From Tyto alba (Eukaryota > Chordata > Aves > Strigiformes > Tytonidae): a stretch of 64,000 bases of DNA. The translations under genes were made by a program, and so were the position numbers. The DNA is taken from NCBI RefSeq assembly GCF_018691265.1, contig NW_024881323.1, forward strand, positions 1 through 64,000. Reading direction: 5' to 3'. Each line of letters starts with the position of its first letter. The stretch's first letter is position 1. The notes beneath the pieces are model-generated. The model did no database searches, was not told the DNA's origin, and was given only the letters and a program-made list of their open reading frames with translations. Below, piece by piece: positions 45,661 to 57,800 of the stretch.

Positions 45661-45924
45661 AGGTCAGCCGAGTTTAGGGGTACGGAAATATATCCGATCA
45701 CGGGTTGAGGTCCCCCCATGGGTATTTCCCTTAGGGGGTACATCTGAGCTGCCCCTTTTTGGCTTCTAGTTACACGTCTAGGAGGAGGGGGAGACTCTTG
45801 TTCCGACTCCGGTGGGGGAGTGGGCGCTCTGGGGACCTCTGGAGGGGCTGTGGGAGCAGGAGGGGAAATGTAAGGAGGGGGGGTTAGAAGGGTTTCGTCT
45901 AACCCTTCCTTCTTTTTCTTTTGT
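45661..45924 (-). pseudogene. gag proline-rich region with PPPY late motif (5' element)
   Basis: The minus strand reads a Pro-rich p12-like segment with PPPY at 45870-45881, the motif that recruits NEDD4-type ligases for budding. APTAPPEVPRAPTPPPES and PPPPRRVTRSQK follow before the capsid start. A stop (45925-45927) separates it from the matrix frame. Confidence 0.75.
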
Positions 45925-46269
45925 TTAGTTTATTTCATTCAGCGGGTAAAGTCTAGCTCCCAGTCTTTTTAGCCACACTCCCGCATACTGACTTTCTTCC
46001 GGGTTAAGGGGTTTTTTATTATTAACCCAGAGATTTAATTGTTGCCTTATCCAATCTTCTTCTGACCCGCAGACTGGCCAAAAGACATTTTTAGAAATCT
46101 TCTTCCCTCCCCATATCTTAGTACAATATTCTATCATTTTCTGCTTATCTTTCCCTAGTGTTCCAGGGAAATATCTCCAATTGTCTAAGATATATGCCAG
46201 AGGGGTATTCTTAGGTACAGTGGGTACCCTTCCCATGGGAGTCGAAGGCTTGCTGCCCTTCGCCCCCAT
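45925..46269 (-). pseudogene. gag matrix with N-myristoylation signal (5' element)
   Basis: Starts at the Met at 46269 (MGAKGSKPS), where Gly2 and the basic and Ser residues form a myristoylation and membrane-targeting signal. An upstream in-frame Met at 46299 is less likely. It contains IWGGKKISKNVFWPVCGSEE and a WVNNKKPLNPEE stretch, and ends after about 114 codons at a stop where the Pro-rich region should continue. Confidence 0.8.
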
Positions 46270-46644
46270 CTTCTGGATTATCCACAAACACACACTCACT
46301 CGCTCCCCTTGTTCCTGGCCCAGTCCCTCGCGGGAAATGGGAAACGCAGTACTTAAGGGTCCGCACTCGCTTGGTTCAGTATATCGAACCTCTCATTCGC
46401 TATAATCCAGGAAACCCAATCCCGCCCGAACGGTAAACCCGCGAACAAATTCGCAATATACTTACGCGTCCTGCGTCTTCGTCCGGACTCCCGTGCACAG
46501 AATTTTTATGGGATTTTACCGGTTTCTCCTTTGCTCATTATTCTAGAATTTAGGTTCGTCGGTAAGGATGGGGTGGGCTATCAGTCGCGGGGCCGCGGAT
46601 TGCCGCGGGGCGCCTCCCCGGAGGACAGAAGCCCACCGTTCCTT
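46270..46644 (-). other. retroviral 5' leader
   Basis: Between the primer binding site and gag. The minus strand begins with a GC-rich stretch (plus strand 46588-46625) able to form stable stems around 'ccgcggggc', consistent with a dimerisation or packaging region. No coding content. Confidence 0.5.
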
Positions 46645-46662
46645 ATCCGAGTCACGGCACCA
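46645..46662 (-). other. primer binding site for tRNA-His
   Basis: The minus strand reads TGGTGCCGTGACTCGGAT, the complement of the 3' end of vertebrate tRNA-His(GTG) including CCA. It lies 5 nt from the LTR end. This fixes the orientation of the provirus and the LTR boundary. Confidence 0.92.
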
Positions 46663-46667
46663 GAAAT

Positions 46668-47064
46668 TGTTATAAATTGAGACCACAATGGATCATAATC
46701 CAATTATAATTTTATTAATTATAGCAAGTAGAATATGAGCAAAGACAGCGCTGGACGACAGGGGAGTCTGCGCTCCGCCAACTGCCGTACTGATCAGTTC
46801 AAACAGTTCCTTTTTATACATTTTTACATCCGTGGTTGTCTTTGATCAGTACCCCTTCTGCTTGCACAAGTATCTGGTTTGTGTAAGCAATTGCGGTTAT
46901 CTTGTCTCACGCGGTCATCTTGTCTCACAGGTTATCTTGTCTCACACAAGCGGTGTCTGGCAGCTATTTGCATAAGCAGTTTTTCTGTCTTTTGCCGCCT
47001 AACCTTTACATTGAGCTTAACATAAATTTCAATAAACAATACCCTTAGTTCATAGTTTCTTACA
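46668..47064 (-). repeat. 5' LTR of the retrovirus
   Basis: A 397-bp LTR with minus-strand termini TGTAAGAA..TTATAACA. TATAAAAA is at 46811-46818 (rc) and AATAAA at 46711-46716 (rc), about 95 bp apart, as expected for promoter and poly(A) signal around R. U3 contains three direct repeats of a 13-mer (GTGAGACAAGATA on the minus strand) at 46898-46910, 46916-46928 and 46933-46945. The outer edge coincides exactly with the start of copy B. Confidence 0.88.
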
Positions 47065-48751
47065 TGTGTGAAGATGTTCCTGTGGAAAACATGGGATGTG
47101 GAGGAAATGGTTGTGTTTAGACTTGGTCTTCCCGCTCTCGCTTACCTGTGTTTTGGGTTTGGCTTGGTTTTGCTTTTTTTTTTTTTTTTTTTTTAAATTC
47201 TGGTGATATCTTTACATAGGCCCTGAAGGTTTGTATCAGCTGGCATAGGGCTTTTTCCAAAGAAGCATCTGCCCATGGAGATGGGGCTTGTATAGGCGAT
47301 ACGAGACTGACATGAAGGAGAGGGAGGTTGAAGAAGCAGAGAAGATGCTGCAGTGTTAATTTGCTTTTCATGGTGGCCATGGGTTCTTTTATTTTTCAGA
47401 AACTTATCTGAATGCAAGGTGAACAAGGTATCTGGCTTTGCCTTCTGGAGTTCGAGGCTGTCCTCTGAAACAAGCTTTGAATGGAGCTCAGGTTCCTGGC
47501 TCCCTTTATGCACAGATGGAGCTGCATGTGAGTTTTACTGGAGTGTTGTGTCCTTGTGTCCTGTTTTATATGTTTAAAGGCTTTATGTTTATAGCAGCCT
47601 GGCATTGTTAAGACACAACGTAATAGTCACTACACAGAATGGTAATAGAGATAACTGCCATTTTGATGGGTAGATCCATTGTCCTCCACCAACACTGGCA
47701 ATTAGAGGGCCACCTGCTTAGTGCTGAAAACAAACAAAAAAGAACAACTGAAAAATACACATAATTTGGAGATGGCCCTCTAAGAGTTAATTAAAGGAAA
47801 AGCAAAACAAGTCCTAGTCTTACGATGTCTTTGCCTGGCTCTGATGGGAACTGGGAGAAGCATTTAGACTTGCTCTGTGGAATGCTCAGCTTGTCATTTG
47901 TGCTTTCCAGTCCATCAAGGACTAACTGGGACAGTGGGGGGCTGTTTAAGAAAATTATGTAAAGCTTGATCTCTGTAGGTTTGCTCTGGCTCCCTAAGAG
48001 CATCATCACAGTAAGTAAGAGGTTTGCCTGTGGAGATGGACGCGAGGAGCCGTGATTTCCCCAGTAAAACATATGAGGAACACTGCGTGACATTCACTCA
48101 CCAGACAACCTAAGTACAGGGACCACTTTTCACTCGTTCTCTGGTTCTGGGTTTGCCGTGTGTGGGGCAAACCTATTTGAGTAGAAGGGGCAGCAACCTC
48201 GCAGTGAAGAAAAGTCTGTAAAGGCTTTAACGGGGAAGGGATGTGGAAACGCAGCGGTGATTTCTTGTGAAAGCTGTGCCAGAGGGATGGATTACCGCAC
48301 CTCCTCCCTGTAGGTAGGGGCTCAGCATCCTTTGACTGTGGGAAAGACCTGAGGATGATACCTCATCCTCTGAGCTGGAGAAAGCGGCAGGGAGACCCTG
48401 CTTTTCTCCTTTTCTGAAGGGATGGCGGGGCGGCGGAGCGGGGGCTGTAAAGGGGTATTAGGAATATTAAGCGGGGAGGGGAGGAGGAAGAAGAGATGCG
48501 GTGGTTGCAAAGGAAGGGGAAATGAGTTCAGCTTTCCCAGCCGGGGAGAAATGTCCCCCCACGCTGGCGAGCCGAGGGGTTGGAGAGGGGGGCGAGGTGG
48601 CGGGATGGGGGTCCCGCGGCTGCCGGGGGTGAGGGCGAGGCGGGAGGAGGGGAGGGGGGGGGGGCGGTGGCGGCACCGCCCCCGGGGGCTCGGAGTGACG
48701 CAGGCTCCCGGAGGGGCCCCCCGCCCGTCTCCTCCGCCCCCGCTCCCCCCC

Positions 48752-48759
48752 TTTAAATA
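48752..48759 (+). promoter_or_regulatory. CHGB: TATA-like box of CHGB, copy B
   Basis: TTTAAATA, 59 bp before the ATG because of the shorter pentamer array. A start 25-30 bp downstream would leave a leader of only about 30-35 nt. Confidence 0.6.
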
Positions 48760-48764
48760 GCGGC

Positions 48765-48818
48765 GAGCCGAGCCGAGCCGAGCCGAGCCGAGCCGAGCCG
48801 AGCCGAGCCGAGCCGAGC
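48765..48818 (+). repeat. CHGB: GAGCC pentamer array forming the CHGB 5' UTR, copy B (11 units)
   Basis: Ten full GAGCC units plus a 4-nt unit, ending at the ATG. It is shorter and more homogeneous than the 19-unit mixed array of copy A, as expected from replication slippage or from collapse during assembly of a GC-rich repeat. Confidence 0.88.
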
Positions 48819-48867
48819 ATGGGGCCGCTGGCGCTGCTCGGCCCCCTGGGCGCCGCCGCCCTGGCAG
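48819..48867 (+). CDS. CHGB: CHGB exon 1 coding part (signal peptide), copy B
   Basis: Identical to copy A exon 1 and followed by the same GTGAGC donor, phase 1. Confidence 0.92.
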
Positions 48868-51800
48868 GTGAGCGGGGGCGCGAGCGCGGACCGTCGGGCT
48901 CCGTCAGCGGCGGGTCCGGCGGAGCCCGCCCTCGCCGTGAGGGAAAGGCGGGTAGAACCCCCCCCACCACCACCACCCGGGGGGGGACGGTTTAGCGGGG
49001 AGTGGGGTGAGGTTTTGCCTCTGAAAAGAGGTGGGAGCCCCCTCCTTTCCGCCCCCCCCCCGCGCGCTCTCGGAGGGGTGACGCCATCAGCGGGTGCGTG
49101 ACGTCACGCCCAGCCCGCTCCGCGTCACCCCGCGGTCGCCCCTGCGAGGGGAGGTGAGGTAAGGCCCGGGGTTTGGGGAAAGGGCGCGGGGGGGTCCGCC
49201 CGGAGCCGTACCGGCCTCAGCCCTCACGCTGCGCCGGGGCCACCCGCCTCCTGCTCATTTTATTTTTCTCCTCCAGAGCGGTTTCTTTCCACACAGACTC
49301 CTCGGTGTCATCTTATTCGAGCGGTGCTGGTAGCTTGTTGCCAGCTGGTTCTCCATACTTGGAGGTGGTTGTGAAGTAGCAGGTCTGTGGCTTTAGCGTA
49401 ACGGAAAATCTTTTTTTGGCATGCGGCGTTAAATATTAAAACCACACTGTGAAATGAGGATTAAACGCACTAGGATGAGGTGATCGCTTGCCTTTACAGC
49501 TTTTTATGCGTGCTACATCATTTCTTGCACGAATTGGTGTCATTCTGGGTTGACTATATTTGGCTTTAGGTATGTTAGAGGTCTCCACACGGAAACGCTT
49601 CTGGGACTTGTACAGAAACTCATATAATGAAGTCGACTACCTTCAAGTGCCTTTATAATAATCACAGGGGAGGGTGGAAGATGGGGGGAGAGACCCCAGC
49701 CCAGAGAAGCTCACCAGGCTTATTTCACAGATATCGTGGGGATTTTTTACCACATATTTTTTCCCGTTCACGCCATCAAATCGGTAAGGTACTTCTTTAT
49801 GTCCTTTTTGGCTATTTTGCTTTCAAATGTTAGCCAGAATCTATGAACTAAGGAGTTTGGGGCTGGAAATCAGTGAAACATTAACTTCAAGAACTCTCTA
49901 GTGCTCCTTCTGCAAATCAGTGTGCCAGTTTCCATGATCTTTCCTAGGGAGGGTTTTTGCTGGCATTTTGATGAGCAATGGCACTGCATTGAGTCATCGG
50001 CTTTAATGAAACAAAGCCATGTGGGGGTTTCATCAGGGACCCACCAAAGGATCCGTCCCAGTCTTGGAGATGTAAGCAAAAGCCACGTGAATTTGTCCTG
50101 CATTTCTCATCCTTTTTTTGGTGATCTTCATCAGCTCTTAGCACTTCAGCAAAACCAAATAAACTGATCGTAACTGCCTAGGCAGATTTGGTTTGGGGAG
50201 GGGAAACCAACCCAGACCTCTGCTTTGCTTCATGGGTCTGTGATCTGATTTTTCTGCACGGGCAGGGGAAGGGTTTCCATCTCAGTGTGCGCTCTGCCTT
50301 TGTGTCTGCTGCGAAACCCCACGGTTGTACCGTCTGCTGTGTCCCCACCAGCCTGGTGGGTGGTTGCCCTGCCACCCGCCTGTGTCAGCAGTGCTGGGGC
50401 GATGGCTTCACCCCTCCTGCGCGCATGTAGAGAGGAAGGCAGAGGTGTTGGCCAGCTGTTCCCAGCTGGCAGGTGGCCCCGAGGGGGCTCTTGCCACCTG
50501 GCATGGGCTGGCGTGGCCAGCACCGGTGTAGCGTGGGGCGTGCTGCCTCCCCATGGGCTTCCTATCTGAGCTCTGGCAGAGCTGCTGCCTCAATATATTT
50601 TTTTCAGGCTCTGTGATGGATTGGATACTTGTTTCTCCAGGCAGGTTAATATGACAGGTGTCTAATACCATTTGCTTCATCTGACATTGTTATGATAGCC
50701 TAATGCTTCCTTTTTTGTGCATGTCAGCTTTCATCATTAACCAAGCACTTGCTTAATGGTCATTAATCTATCTGTAAATCAGTTTGGAAAGACAGAAGCT
50801 TTAGAATGAGAGGGGCCAAGGCAGTGAGTACAACCTGACTTTATATTCCTGCAGCCCTGACATAGTGCTCAAGAGGTGGCCCAAAGTTGGCATCTCTAAT
50901 ATCAAAAGATGCTCTGAAATGTGTCTGTTCTGTGCTTTATCAGCTGGGTGTAACTCACAGGAGATCTGTCGTGGCAGCATCACTAAAAGAATAAAATCAG
51001 ATGTTTGCCCTTGTGCGTGTCATCATTTCTCATGGGCTGGAGGACCAGAGGAGCCTTGTCAAGAAGAGGCAATGAAGTGGGTCATCCCCTCTGCTTACAT
51101 GTAGGTGGTGACTGTGAGCAGCTCTTGCCGTAAGAGCAGCATCTCCACCCCCCCACCCCCCCCCCCCCGCCGTGGGGTTGGGAAAGTGTCCTTTTAGTGG
51201 ATAACACATTTTTTTTAGTAGAAGGGACTTTGCTGCCAGCCTCTGTCCCCATGTGTACATCTGTCCTTACCCTCTGTGCTCAGATGGAGGATGCAGGCAG
51301 GTTAGGCTGCAGCGGCGTCAGCTCTGTGCGGTGTGGTAGTTACTTGCATATTAGGTTAGTAAATAAAGTAACCTAAAGCCTGGCTCAGTCAGCATTGAAC
51401 GCAAAAGATGGGGGAGAGGGTTGGCTCTGTATAGCACCATCTCCTCCGCACACCACCTGGCGTTCTGGGGAAGTGATGGGGTAGGGCTGTAGTGCTATTT
51501 TAGGGGAATCCCTTCTGTGCTATCCTCATGTGGGTTCCCTTCTCTGCTCGCAGTTGTATACGCAGAGAAGAGGCGGGGGCTGGAGGAGCACATTCCTACA
51601 CGTGTTTGGGGGAGCAAAAATAAAGGACAGTAGAAATACCAAGAGAGTTATTATTGTACTGTGTTCAGTTATTACACACAGAGTCAGTGCTCCAGGAGAT
51701 GTCAGCTTCCCCTGCGCACTCAGAAAAGAAGCAAGGTTTTGCTGCTTTCAGTAGTGCAAGGTGACATGCTCCTGTCTGCTCTGCAGGAAACTTCCTTGGG

Positions 51801-54800
51801 GCAGTGTTAGTTTTCCTGACACTATAAGGCAAACCGACCCCTTTCATCTCCATCATCTGCTTTGTGTTCATCTGCTACAGAAGGTCTCTCACTGTCCCAA
51901 CCAAGCAGTATTGCAGAGAGGGTGATAGGTGTATTTAAGATTATCCCGACTTGTGTAAGAACTTCAGAGCTGTACATCTGTGTACTGTGATTTCGTACCA
52001 TGCGGTAAGTCTTGCTTCTGTGTACTTGGGTGTGGCGGGCAGCCTTGCTTAACTTCACTTCTGCAAATCTCAAGGTGGATGAGAATTGCCATGGTTTATT
52101 AATAACGCGCAGCAGCCAAGCTCATTAACCAGCTGGAGACATACTGCAGCAGTGATGGTGAAGTAAAGCAGCATGGAGGTTTCATTTACAACAGCTTATT
52201 TCCCAAAGCGAATCACAGAATGGTTTGGGTTGGAAGGGACCTTAAAGCTCATCCAGTTCCAGCCCCCCTGCCCCGGGCAGGGCCCCCTTCCCCCAGCCCA
52301 GGGTGCTCCCAGCCCGTCCAACCTGGCCTTGAACCCTTCCAGGGAGGGGGCACCCACAGCTGCTCTGGGCACCCTGGGCCAGCGCCTCACCTCCGGCACA
52401 GGGGAGAATTTCTGCCTTAGATCTCATCTAAATTTACCATCTTTCAGTTTAAAGCCATTATCCCTCGTCCCATCCCCACCCCCTGATCCAGAGTCCCCCC
52501 CCACCTCTCCTGTCCCCCTTTTAAGCCCTGGGAGGCCACTCTCAGGTCCACCCGGAGCCTTCTCTTCTCCAGGCTGAACCCCCCCAACTCTCTCAGCCCG
52601 GCCTCCCAGGGGAGCTGCTCCAGCCCCCCCAGCATCTTCGTGGCCTCCTCCAACCCCACTCGAGCAGGTCCGTGTCCTTCCGATGTTGGGGGCCACAGAG
52701 CTGGACACAGGACTCGTTTACCTTGGACCAGGTACAGCAGAACTGGTGCAAGGAGGTGTTAATTACCCAACGTGTCCTCAGGACACAGAGAGAGACAGGT
52801 TGTGCCGCTTTGTTCCGGAGTAGTGTTTTCCACTGGGATTTGCTTTTTTTTTTTTGCTTATTTCTTGGGGTGATAATGGACCACTCGGTGAATGGAAGTT
52901 TTCCTGTCCCTTCTGGTTTTGTCTTTCCCTCCAGGAGCTGCCTCCTATCCAGGCAAGACAGGATTTCTCCAGTAGGGTTGAGACAGTAGTTGCTTAAAAG
53001 CCATGAAGAATGGTCTTCTACTGGGGAGTTGGGGGAGGGGGGAGCCCAGAGCCCCTTTCAGAAGCCAAAAGGTTCTTTGGGTGCAAACAAGCTCTGCTTG
53101 TTTCTTGTCTTCTCTCACCACCAAACAGGTACAACTGCATGAAGACCTGACTTGCAGTAAAGCTCCGATCTTGGAATTTAAGCGTTGCTTCCTACTTTTT
53201 GGTGTATATTCTTCTTGTGCGAGAAATGTTAACATGCCTCTTCTCTCACGCTAGGCTGCAACTTTACCTTGCTTTTCCAACCTGAATAAGAAAAGATGTA
53301 ATGCAAAACGTGTCCGCTTTACTGCCAACCCAAAACTCGAGTAATCTCACCAGACCAATTTGATTGAGGACTCCTGTCAGTGATGCTCGTTGCTAGGATT
53401 AATAAGTCTGTAATAACTTGTTTTTCTTCCAGGTGTCAGCGCACTTCCATCAGAAAAAGACCATCTTGAAGAAATGGTGAGTAGCTGTATGTCAAAGCAA
53501 ATTTCAGAAAATATCAGTCTCATGCTTTCCATATTTTGTCTTTAAACTGTCAGGGTAACACTTTGTTTTTCTTAAGGGTAAACTCTTAAGAGATCATCGG
53601 TGATGTGGAACTCGAGAGTCCCTTTAGCTGTCAGAAGATACCTGCGTGCATTTTGGTGCATTTGATGAAAATCAAAACTGGCTTCTTGTGTGGTACTTTT
53701 GAAACTCTACATTGTACAGCTGCCCGAAAAATTATCTGAAATATTATTTGATAGTGCATGTTATTGGACTGTAAAAAGTGAGATGACCACTTTGAAGAAA
53801 GATTAAATATCTACAATCTATTGTAATGGACTTTCTAGTGCAGTCCTCCCATCTCCTGCTTTGGAAAGAGATTCTTTACCTTGTTTGATTAAATAAATGC
53901 CATTAGCTGCTCTCAGCACCTGTAACCTGACAGCAGGTCCTCTCCACTGGTTGAGAGTGTGATCATTTCGATTAGTAAACACCTAGTAGTAACTAAAAAA
54001 CAGTCAATAGACAAGCAGCTATACTTTGTTGTTTTATTGTCTCCTCCCATCCGGCCTCCCAGATTGTACTCCTGATGATCTGAGTGCTTGCTCACAACCA
54101 ACAACTTCAACTCTTGACCATCATTCTGCATGAATTTGTACAGAAGAGCTACTTTGGTAGCACTTAGGATTAGAGGAGGTTGCGTGACTTTCCCAAATCA
54201 ATCCATTTCCTCTGCTTCCAGAAGACGATCCAGTTGAATGTGAAGTGCTAAAAGAGGCAGAGCCTACAGCACACACGCATGAAAAAATGTGGAGCATGTT
54301 GTTTAGCAGAGGATATAAAGGCAGGTTTGGTTTATTGGCAAACCAGGCAATACTTCTGGTAACACCTTTGTAGCATCCTCATTTAGACAGATCCTACAGG
54401 ATGATCCTCATCTTTTGAACGTGTGTTGTGCTGGTTGTTTTTTCTGTAGGGTGCTGTTACCACACGTTTGACTCTCCTTTGTACTGAATAGGGCATTTAA
54501 TATTTTAAAATGTACAAAAGGAGACTGTTACCTATGCAAACAAAGGGGAGATAAAAAGAGCTAATGACTGTCCTCTTCTTACAGGTATGGGAGCGAGGAC
54601 CAAAGCACTTGTTGCCCAAATGCACAGAAAGTTGTGGTGGAACTGGGGATTACTCAAAACTTGTAAATATTAGCCTGAATATTGATTCTAAACTAGCTTT
54701 CTTCACTAACTGGATCAGAAGTAGGATTTCCATTTTTGCCATGAGCATTTTTTTCTCCTATTTTTTTTCTTCTAGGTAACACGGTGCATAGTGGAAGTTC

Positions 54801-57800
54801 TGTCCAATGCACTATCTAAGCCGAATGCACCACCAATTAATCCCGAATGCAAAGAAATCCTGAAGAAGAGTAAGTACAGCATTATCTGAACTTGTGAAAG
54901 GGTTTTGGTAGATGGGTTCTCATTTGCATTCCAGCTGGTGAACTGTTTTTTCAGTCCGTGCGAAACCGGTGCCTCCGAATTTCAGAATTCTGACTTCCTT
55001 CTGTTTCATCTGTCTTGCTCGAAGAGCAAACAGCCTGCCCTGGTAACTGTCAGGGATTCTCGGCTGACATACGTGGCTCTTCCACTTAACCCACCCAGCG
55101 AGCCTGCGAGAAGTAGACAAAGTCTTTAGGTAGCCTGAGAGGTCAGGAAATGCGAGCAGGTTTGGCCCACATGCTGAATGCGCCCCGGAGGGCAGGAACT
55201 GGCTTCGGATAACTGCCGCTGAAATCGGCAAGGCTCCCGTGCTTGGTGGCAGCTGAATCCCTGCCCAGCTCAGGAGAGGGAAGCCAGCCCAGAAGTGATT
55301 TGAGTTTGCGGTCCCGATTCCAGAGGTCTGGCTACGCGTGCTGAACGCTCCCCTTGGAGCTGAGCTCATTCCCACAGCGCGGTGCTCAGCTGCCTCGACG
55401 TCGGGGCGCACGCCTGCTGGCTGGCTTGATGACTGGCTGTAGGGAAGCGTGGTTCGGCTTGACGCTGTGCCAAACTGCAGAACGCCCATCTTTCTTCCGC
55501 CCCGGGATGTTTATTTGATTACAGAACAATAAAAAGGCTCTTGAACTTACCTGCCAGCAAGAGGCAATGAAACCCGTCTGTCTCCTGCTTGTTTATGGAG
55601 GGAATAACGCATGGCCCTGGTACGGTCATCAGATGGGGGTGGGTTTGGGTCTTTGGGAATACATGTATTTGTACCTAACTCAGCCCCGAATTTATAGGAG
55701 ATGCCGAATGCCATCACTCTTCATGCTTTGTTCGTGACACACGAGTTTTTTTTTCTGAAACTAACAATATTTGCCACGTTTTGAAAAATGAAAGAACACT
55801 GGAAGGGGACGTTAAGGACCGTATTTTTGCCATTAGACAGATCTCCTCCAAGAATATCAGACAATAAGAAGCTTTTCAGAAATAATGAGCTATTTTTAAA
55901 TCTGTGCAGCTATTGTCTGAAAACTTTTATGATTTGTGATCTATTTCTGGTGTTACTCAGACAAAAGTGAAGCAGAAATATCTTCACAGAAATATACTGT
56001 TACTGATGTGGTCAGTCAGACTTGCATTTAACATTTTGGAAATAGCAGAAGGAGCATGATTTGATTAAACATAACTATTGTAAAGTAACAGATTTCTTTC
56101 TCTTTTTTTTTCAGTCAGTTTAGAGCATTCAAAATTCAGTAAGAGCCCTAGATATTTTCAAATAGCTTGAAATAAATGGTTTTCTTCTTTTATGAATAAG
56201 CATATATGATGGGTAAAGCCGACATTGAAAGAACCGAACACAACTCCAGATCCCATTGATTTTTAATGGGAATGAGAGTTAATTTAATTGAATGCTAACA
56301 ATGTGGTCACAAAGAAGAAAGACAAAGAGGAAAAATTATTCCGGAAGTTTCAGTGTAACTTTTAAAATGCCTAATTAAATTAAAATTAGTTAGTGCTTTT
56401 CCAGGCAAGCTTAAAAAATATTAGAAAATGACTGATTTTAAAATTAATCCTGTCCAGATCTTCTTGCTACTCTGGGGAAGCCGGGTGTCTATTTAAACTG
56501 AAATAACACTTCAGTGGAGAGTTGGATTATTTCATTATGCTGCTTTTGTTATTGTAGGTGGTAGAAATGACAGACAGAGAAGTGAAAGCAAACAACTTGA
56601 AGTGAGGCATTTGAAAGAGCCAGCAGAGATCGAAAAACATCATACTGGGAGTGCGGAGAAAGAACAGAGTCAGGCAGAAGAGAAATCTAAAAAGTACATG
56701 AGAGGAAGTGATGAGGAGAAACTTACTCAGGGGGAAGGAAGAAGCAAGGAAGAGGAGGATGGACACCACACAGCTATTCAAGAAGAGAGACTTCATACAG
56801 AAGAAAAGAAACAGTATCAGGAAATTGGAAGAGAGGAGAAGAGCTACCACAGTGAAGAAGAAAGCAAAGAGAGCAAGCGTCACGATGAAGAGGTGGAGCA
56901 TGCTGCTCTCAACAAGAAGTCCCACTCTGGGGGCACGAGCACAGAGGAATCCCCTGATGGGAATGATCAGCACCCCACGGGCCACTGGCACTCAGAGGAG
57001 GGAATACAGAGCCCTTACAAAAGGATTCGTGAGGGTGAAGAGGGAGAGGCAGAGGAAGAAAGACGTGAAAAATACCACCGCGAGTCTAAGGAACGTGACT
57101 TCTCCCACCAGCGAGAGCGTGAAGAATCTGAGGAGGGTGAAGAAACAGAAGAGGAAGAGCAACCCTACAAACCCAAACGTTCTCATGGGAAGCACAGGAT
57201 GGGTGACTCCTCCGAAGAGAAGAGGGGCCGTGGTGGTGAGGAAGAGGAGCTGACTGAGGAGTCAAACAGGGAGGAGGCCCATCTCTGGGACGAAAGGAGC
57301 CACCGTCAGAAACATCTCGAAGGGTCTGAGCAGCAGCGTGAGAGGAGCGGTTACGATGAGGGGCATGGGTCTGAAGAGGCGGAGGACAAGAGGCACACAG
57401 ACCAGGGAAGCGAGGAGTACAGGGGCAGGTGGCAGCAGAGCGAGGAGGGCAGTGAAGAAGAAAACAGGAGGCATCGCCACAGCGAGGAAAGTAACGAGAA
57501 ATGGCGTGATGAGAGGAGACGCCATTCTGAGGGAAGGACGTATCTTGGAGGTGGAAGTGAGGAAGAGCTGGACAGGTATCCCAGCGGTGGCAGCAAGGAG
57601 AAGCAGCATCGTGCTGGAGGGAGATACCACTCGTGGGACAGTGACAATGAAGGGTCACAGAAAGCGCACGCTCGAGAGCGCAAAGGGCAGGCCAGAAGGC
57701 ACGACAGCACTGAGGACAGTGCAGAGCAGCAGCGCTACCCTGGCAACAGCGAGGAGGAGGAGGAGGAGGAGGCGGAAACGAAGCCTCAGAGCAGTGATCA

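Larger units (their letters stand above)
39471..47064 (-). mobile_element. composite class I endogenous retrovirus remnant, antisense to CHGB
   Basis: Reading the minus strand from 47064 down: LTR, tRNA-His primer site, gag (matrix, Pro-rich with PPPY, capsid, zinc knuckle), protease and the first RT residues. At about 44190 the order restarts with a second, diverged gag capsid, zinc knuckle and protease end. Next come RNase H, integrase, env-like ends, a polypurine tract and a 250-bp LTR-like end at 39471-39720. The two gag regions are the same lineage but differ in sequence, so this is two related elements joined, not one intact provirus. The two terminal LTRs do not match each other. Stops, frameshifts and large deletions make it inactive. 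Gammaretrovirus-like traits are a single CCHC box, an ESPTEWLERL-type MHR and the PPPY late motif. Confidence 0.85.
48407..49258 (+). promoter_or_regulatory. CHGB: CHGB CpG-rich promoter region, copy B
   Basis: Equivalent of 23530-24420. The CRE-like TGACGCA is at 48696-48702, the TATA-like TTTAAATA at 48752-48759 and the intronic palindromic CRE at 49099-49106. The G-run before it is one base longer. The 5' UTR array is 40 bp shorter, so the distance from TATA to ATG is about 60 bp, against about 100 bp in copy A. Confidence 0.7.

Noticed and set aside
46645..46662. Possible tRNA-His gene fragment
   Set aside because: Only the 18 nt complementary to the tRNA 3' end including CCA are present, next to an LTR. 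It is a primer binding site, not a tRNA gene.
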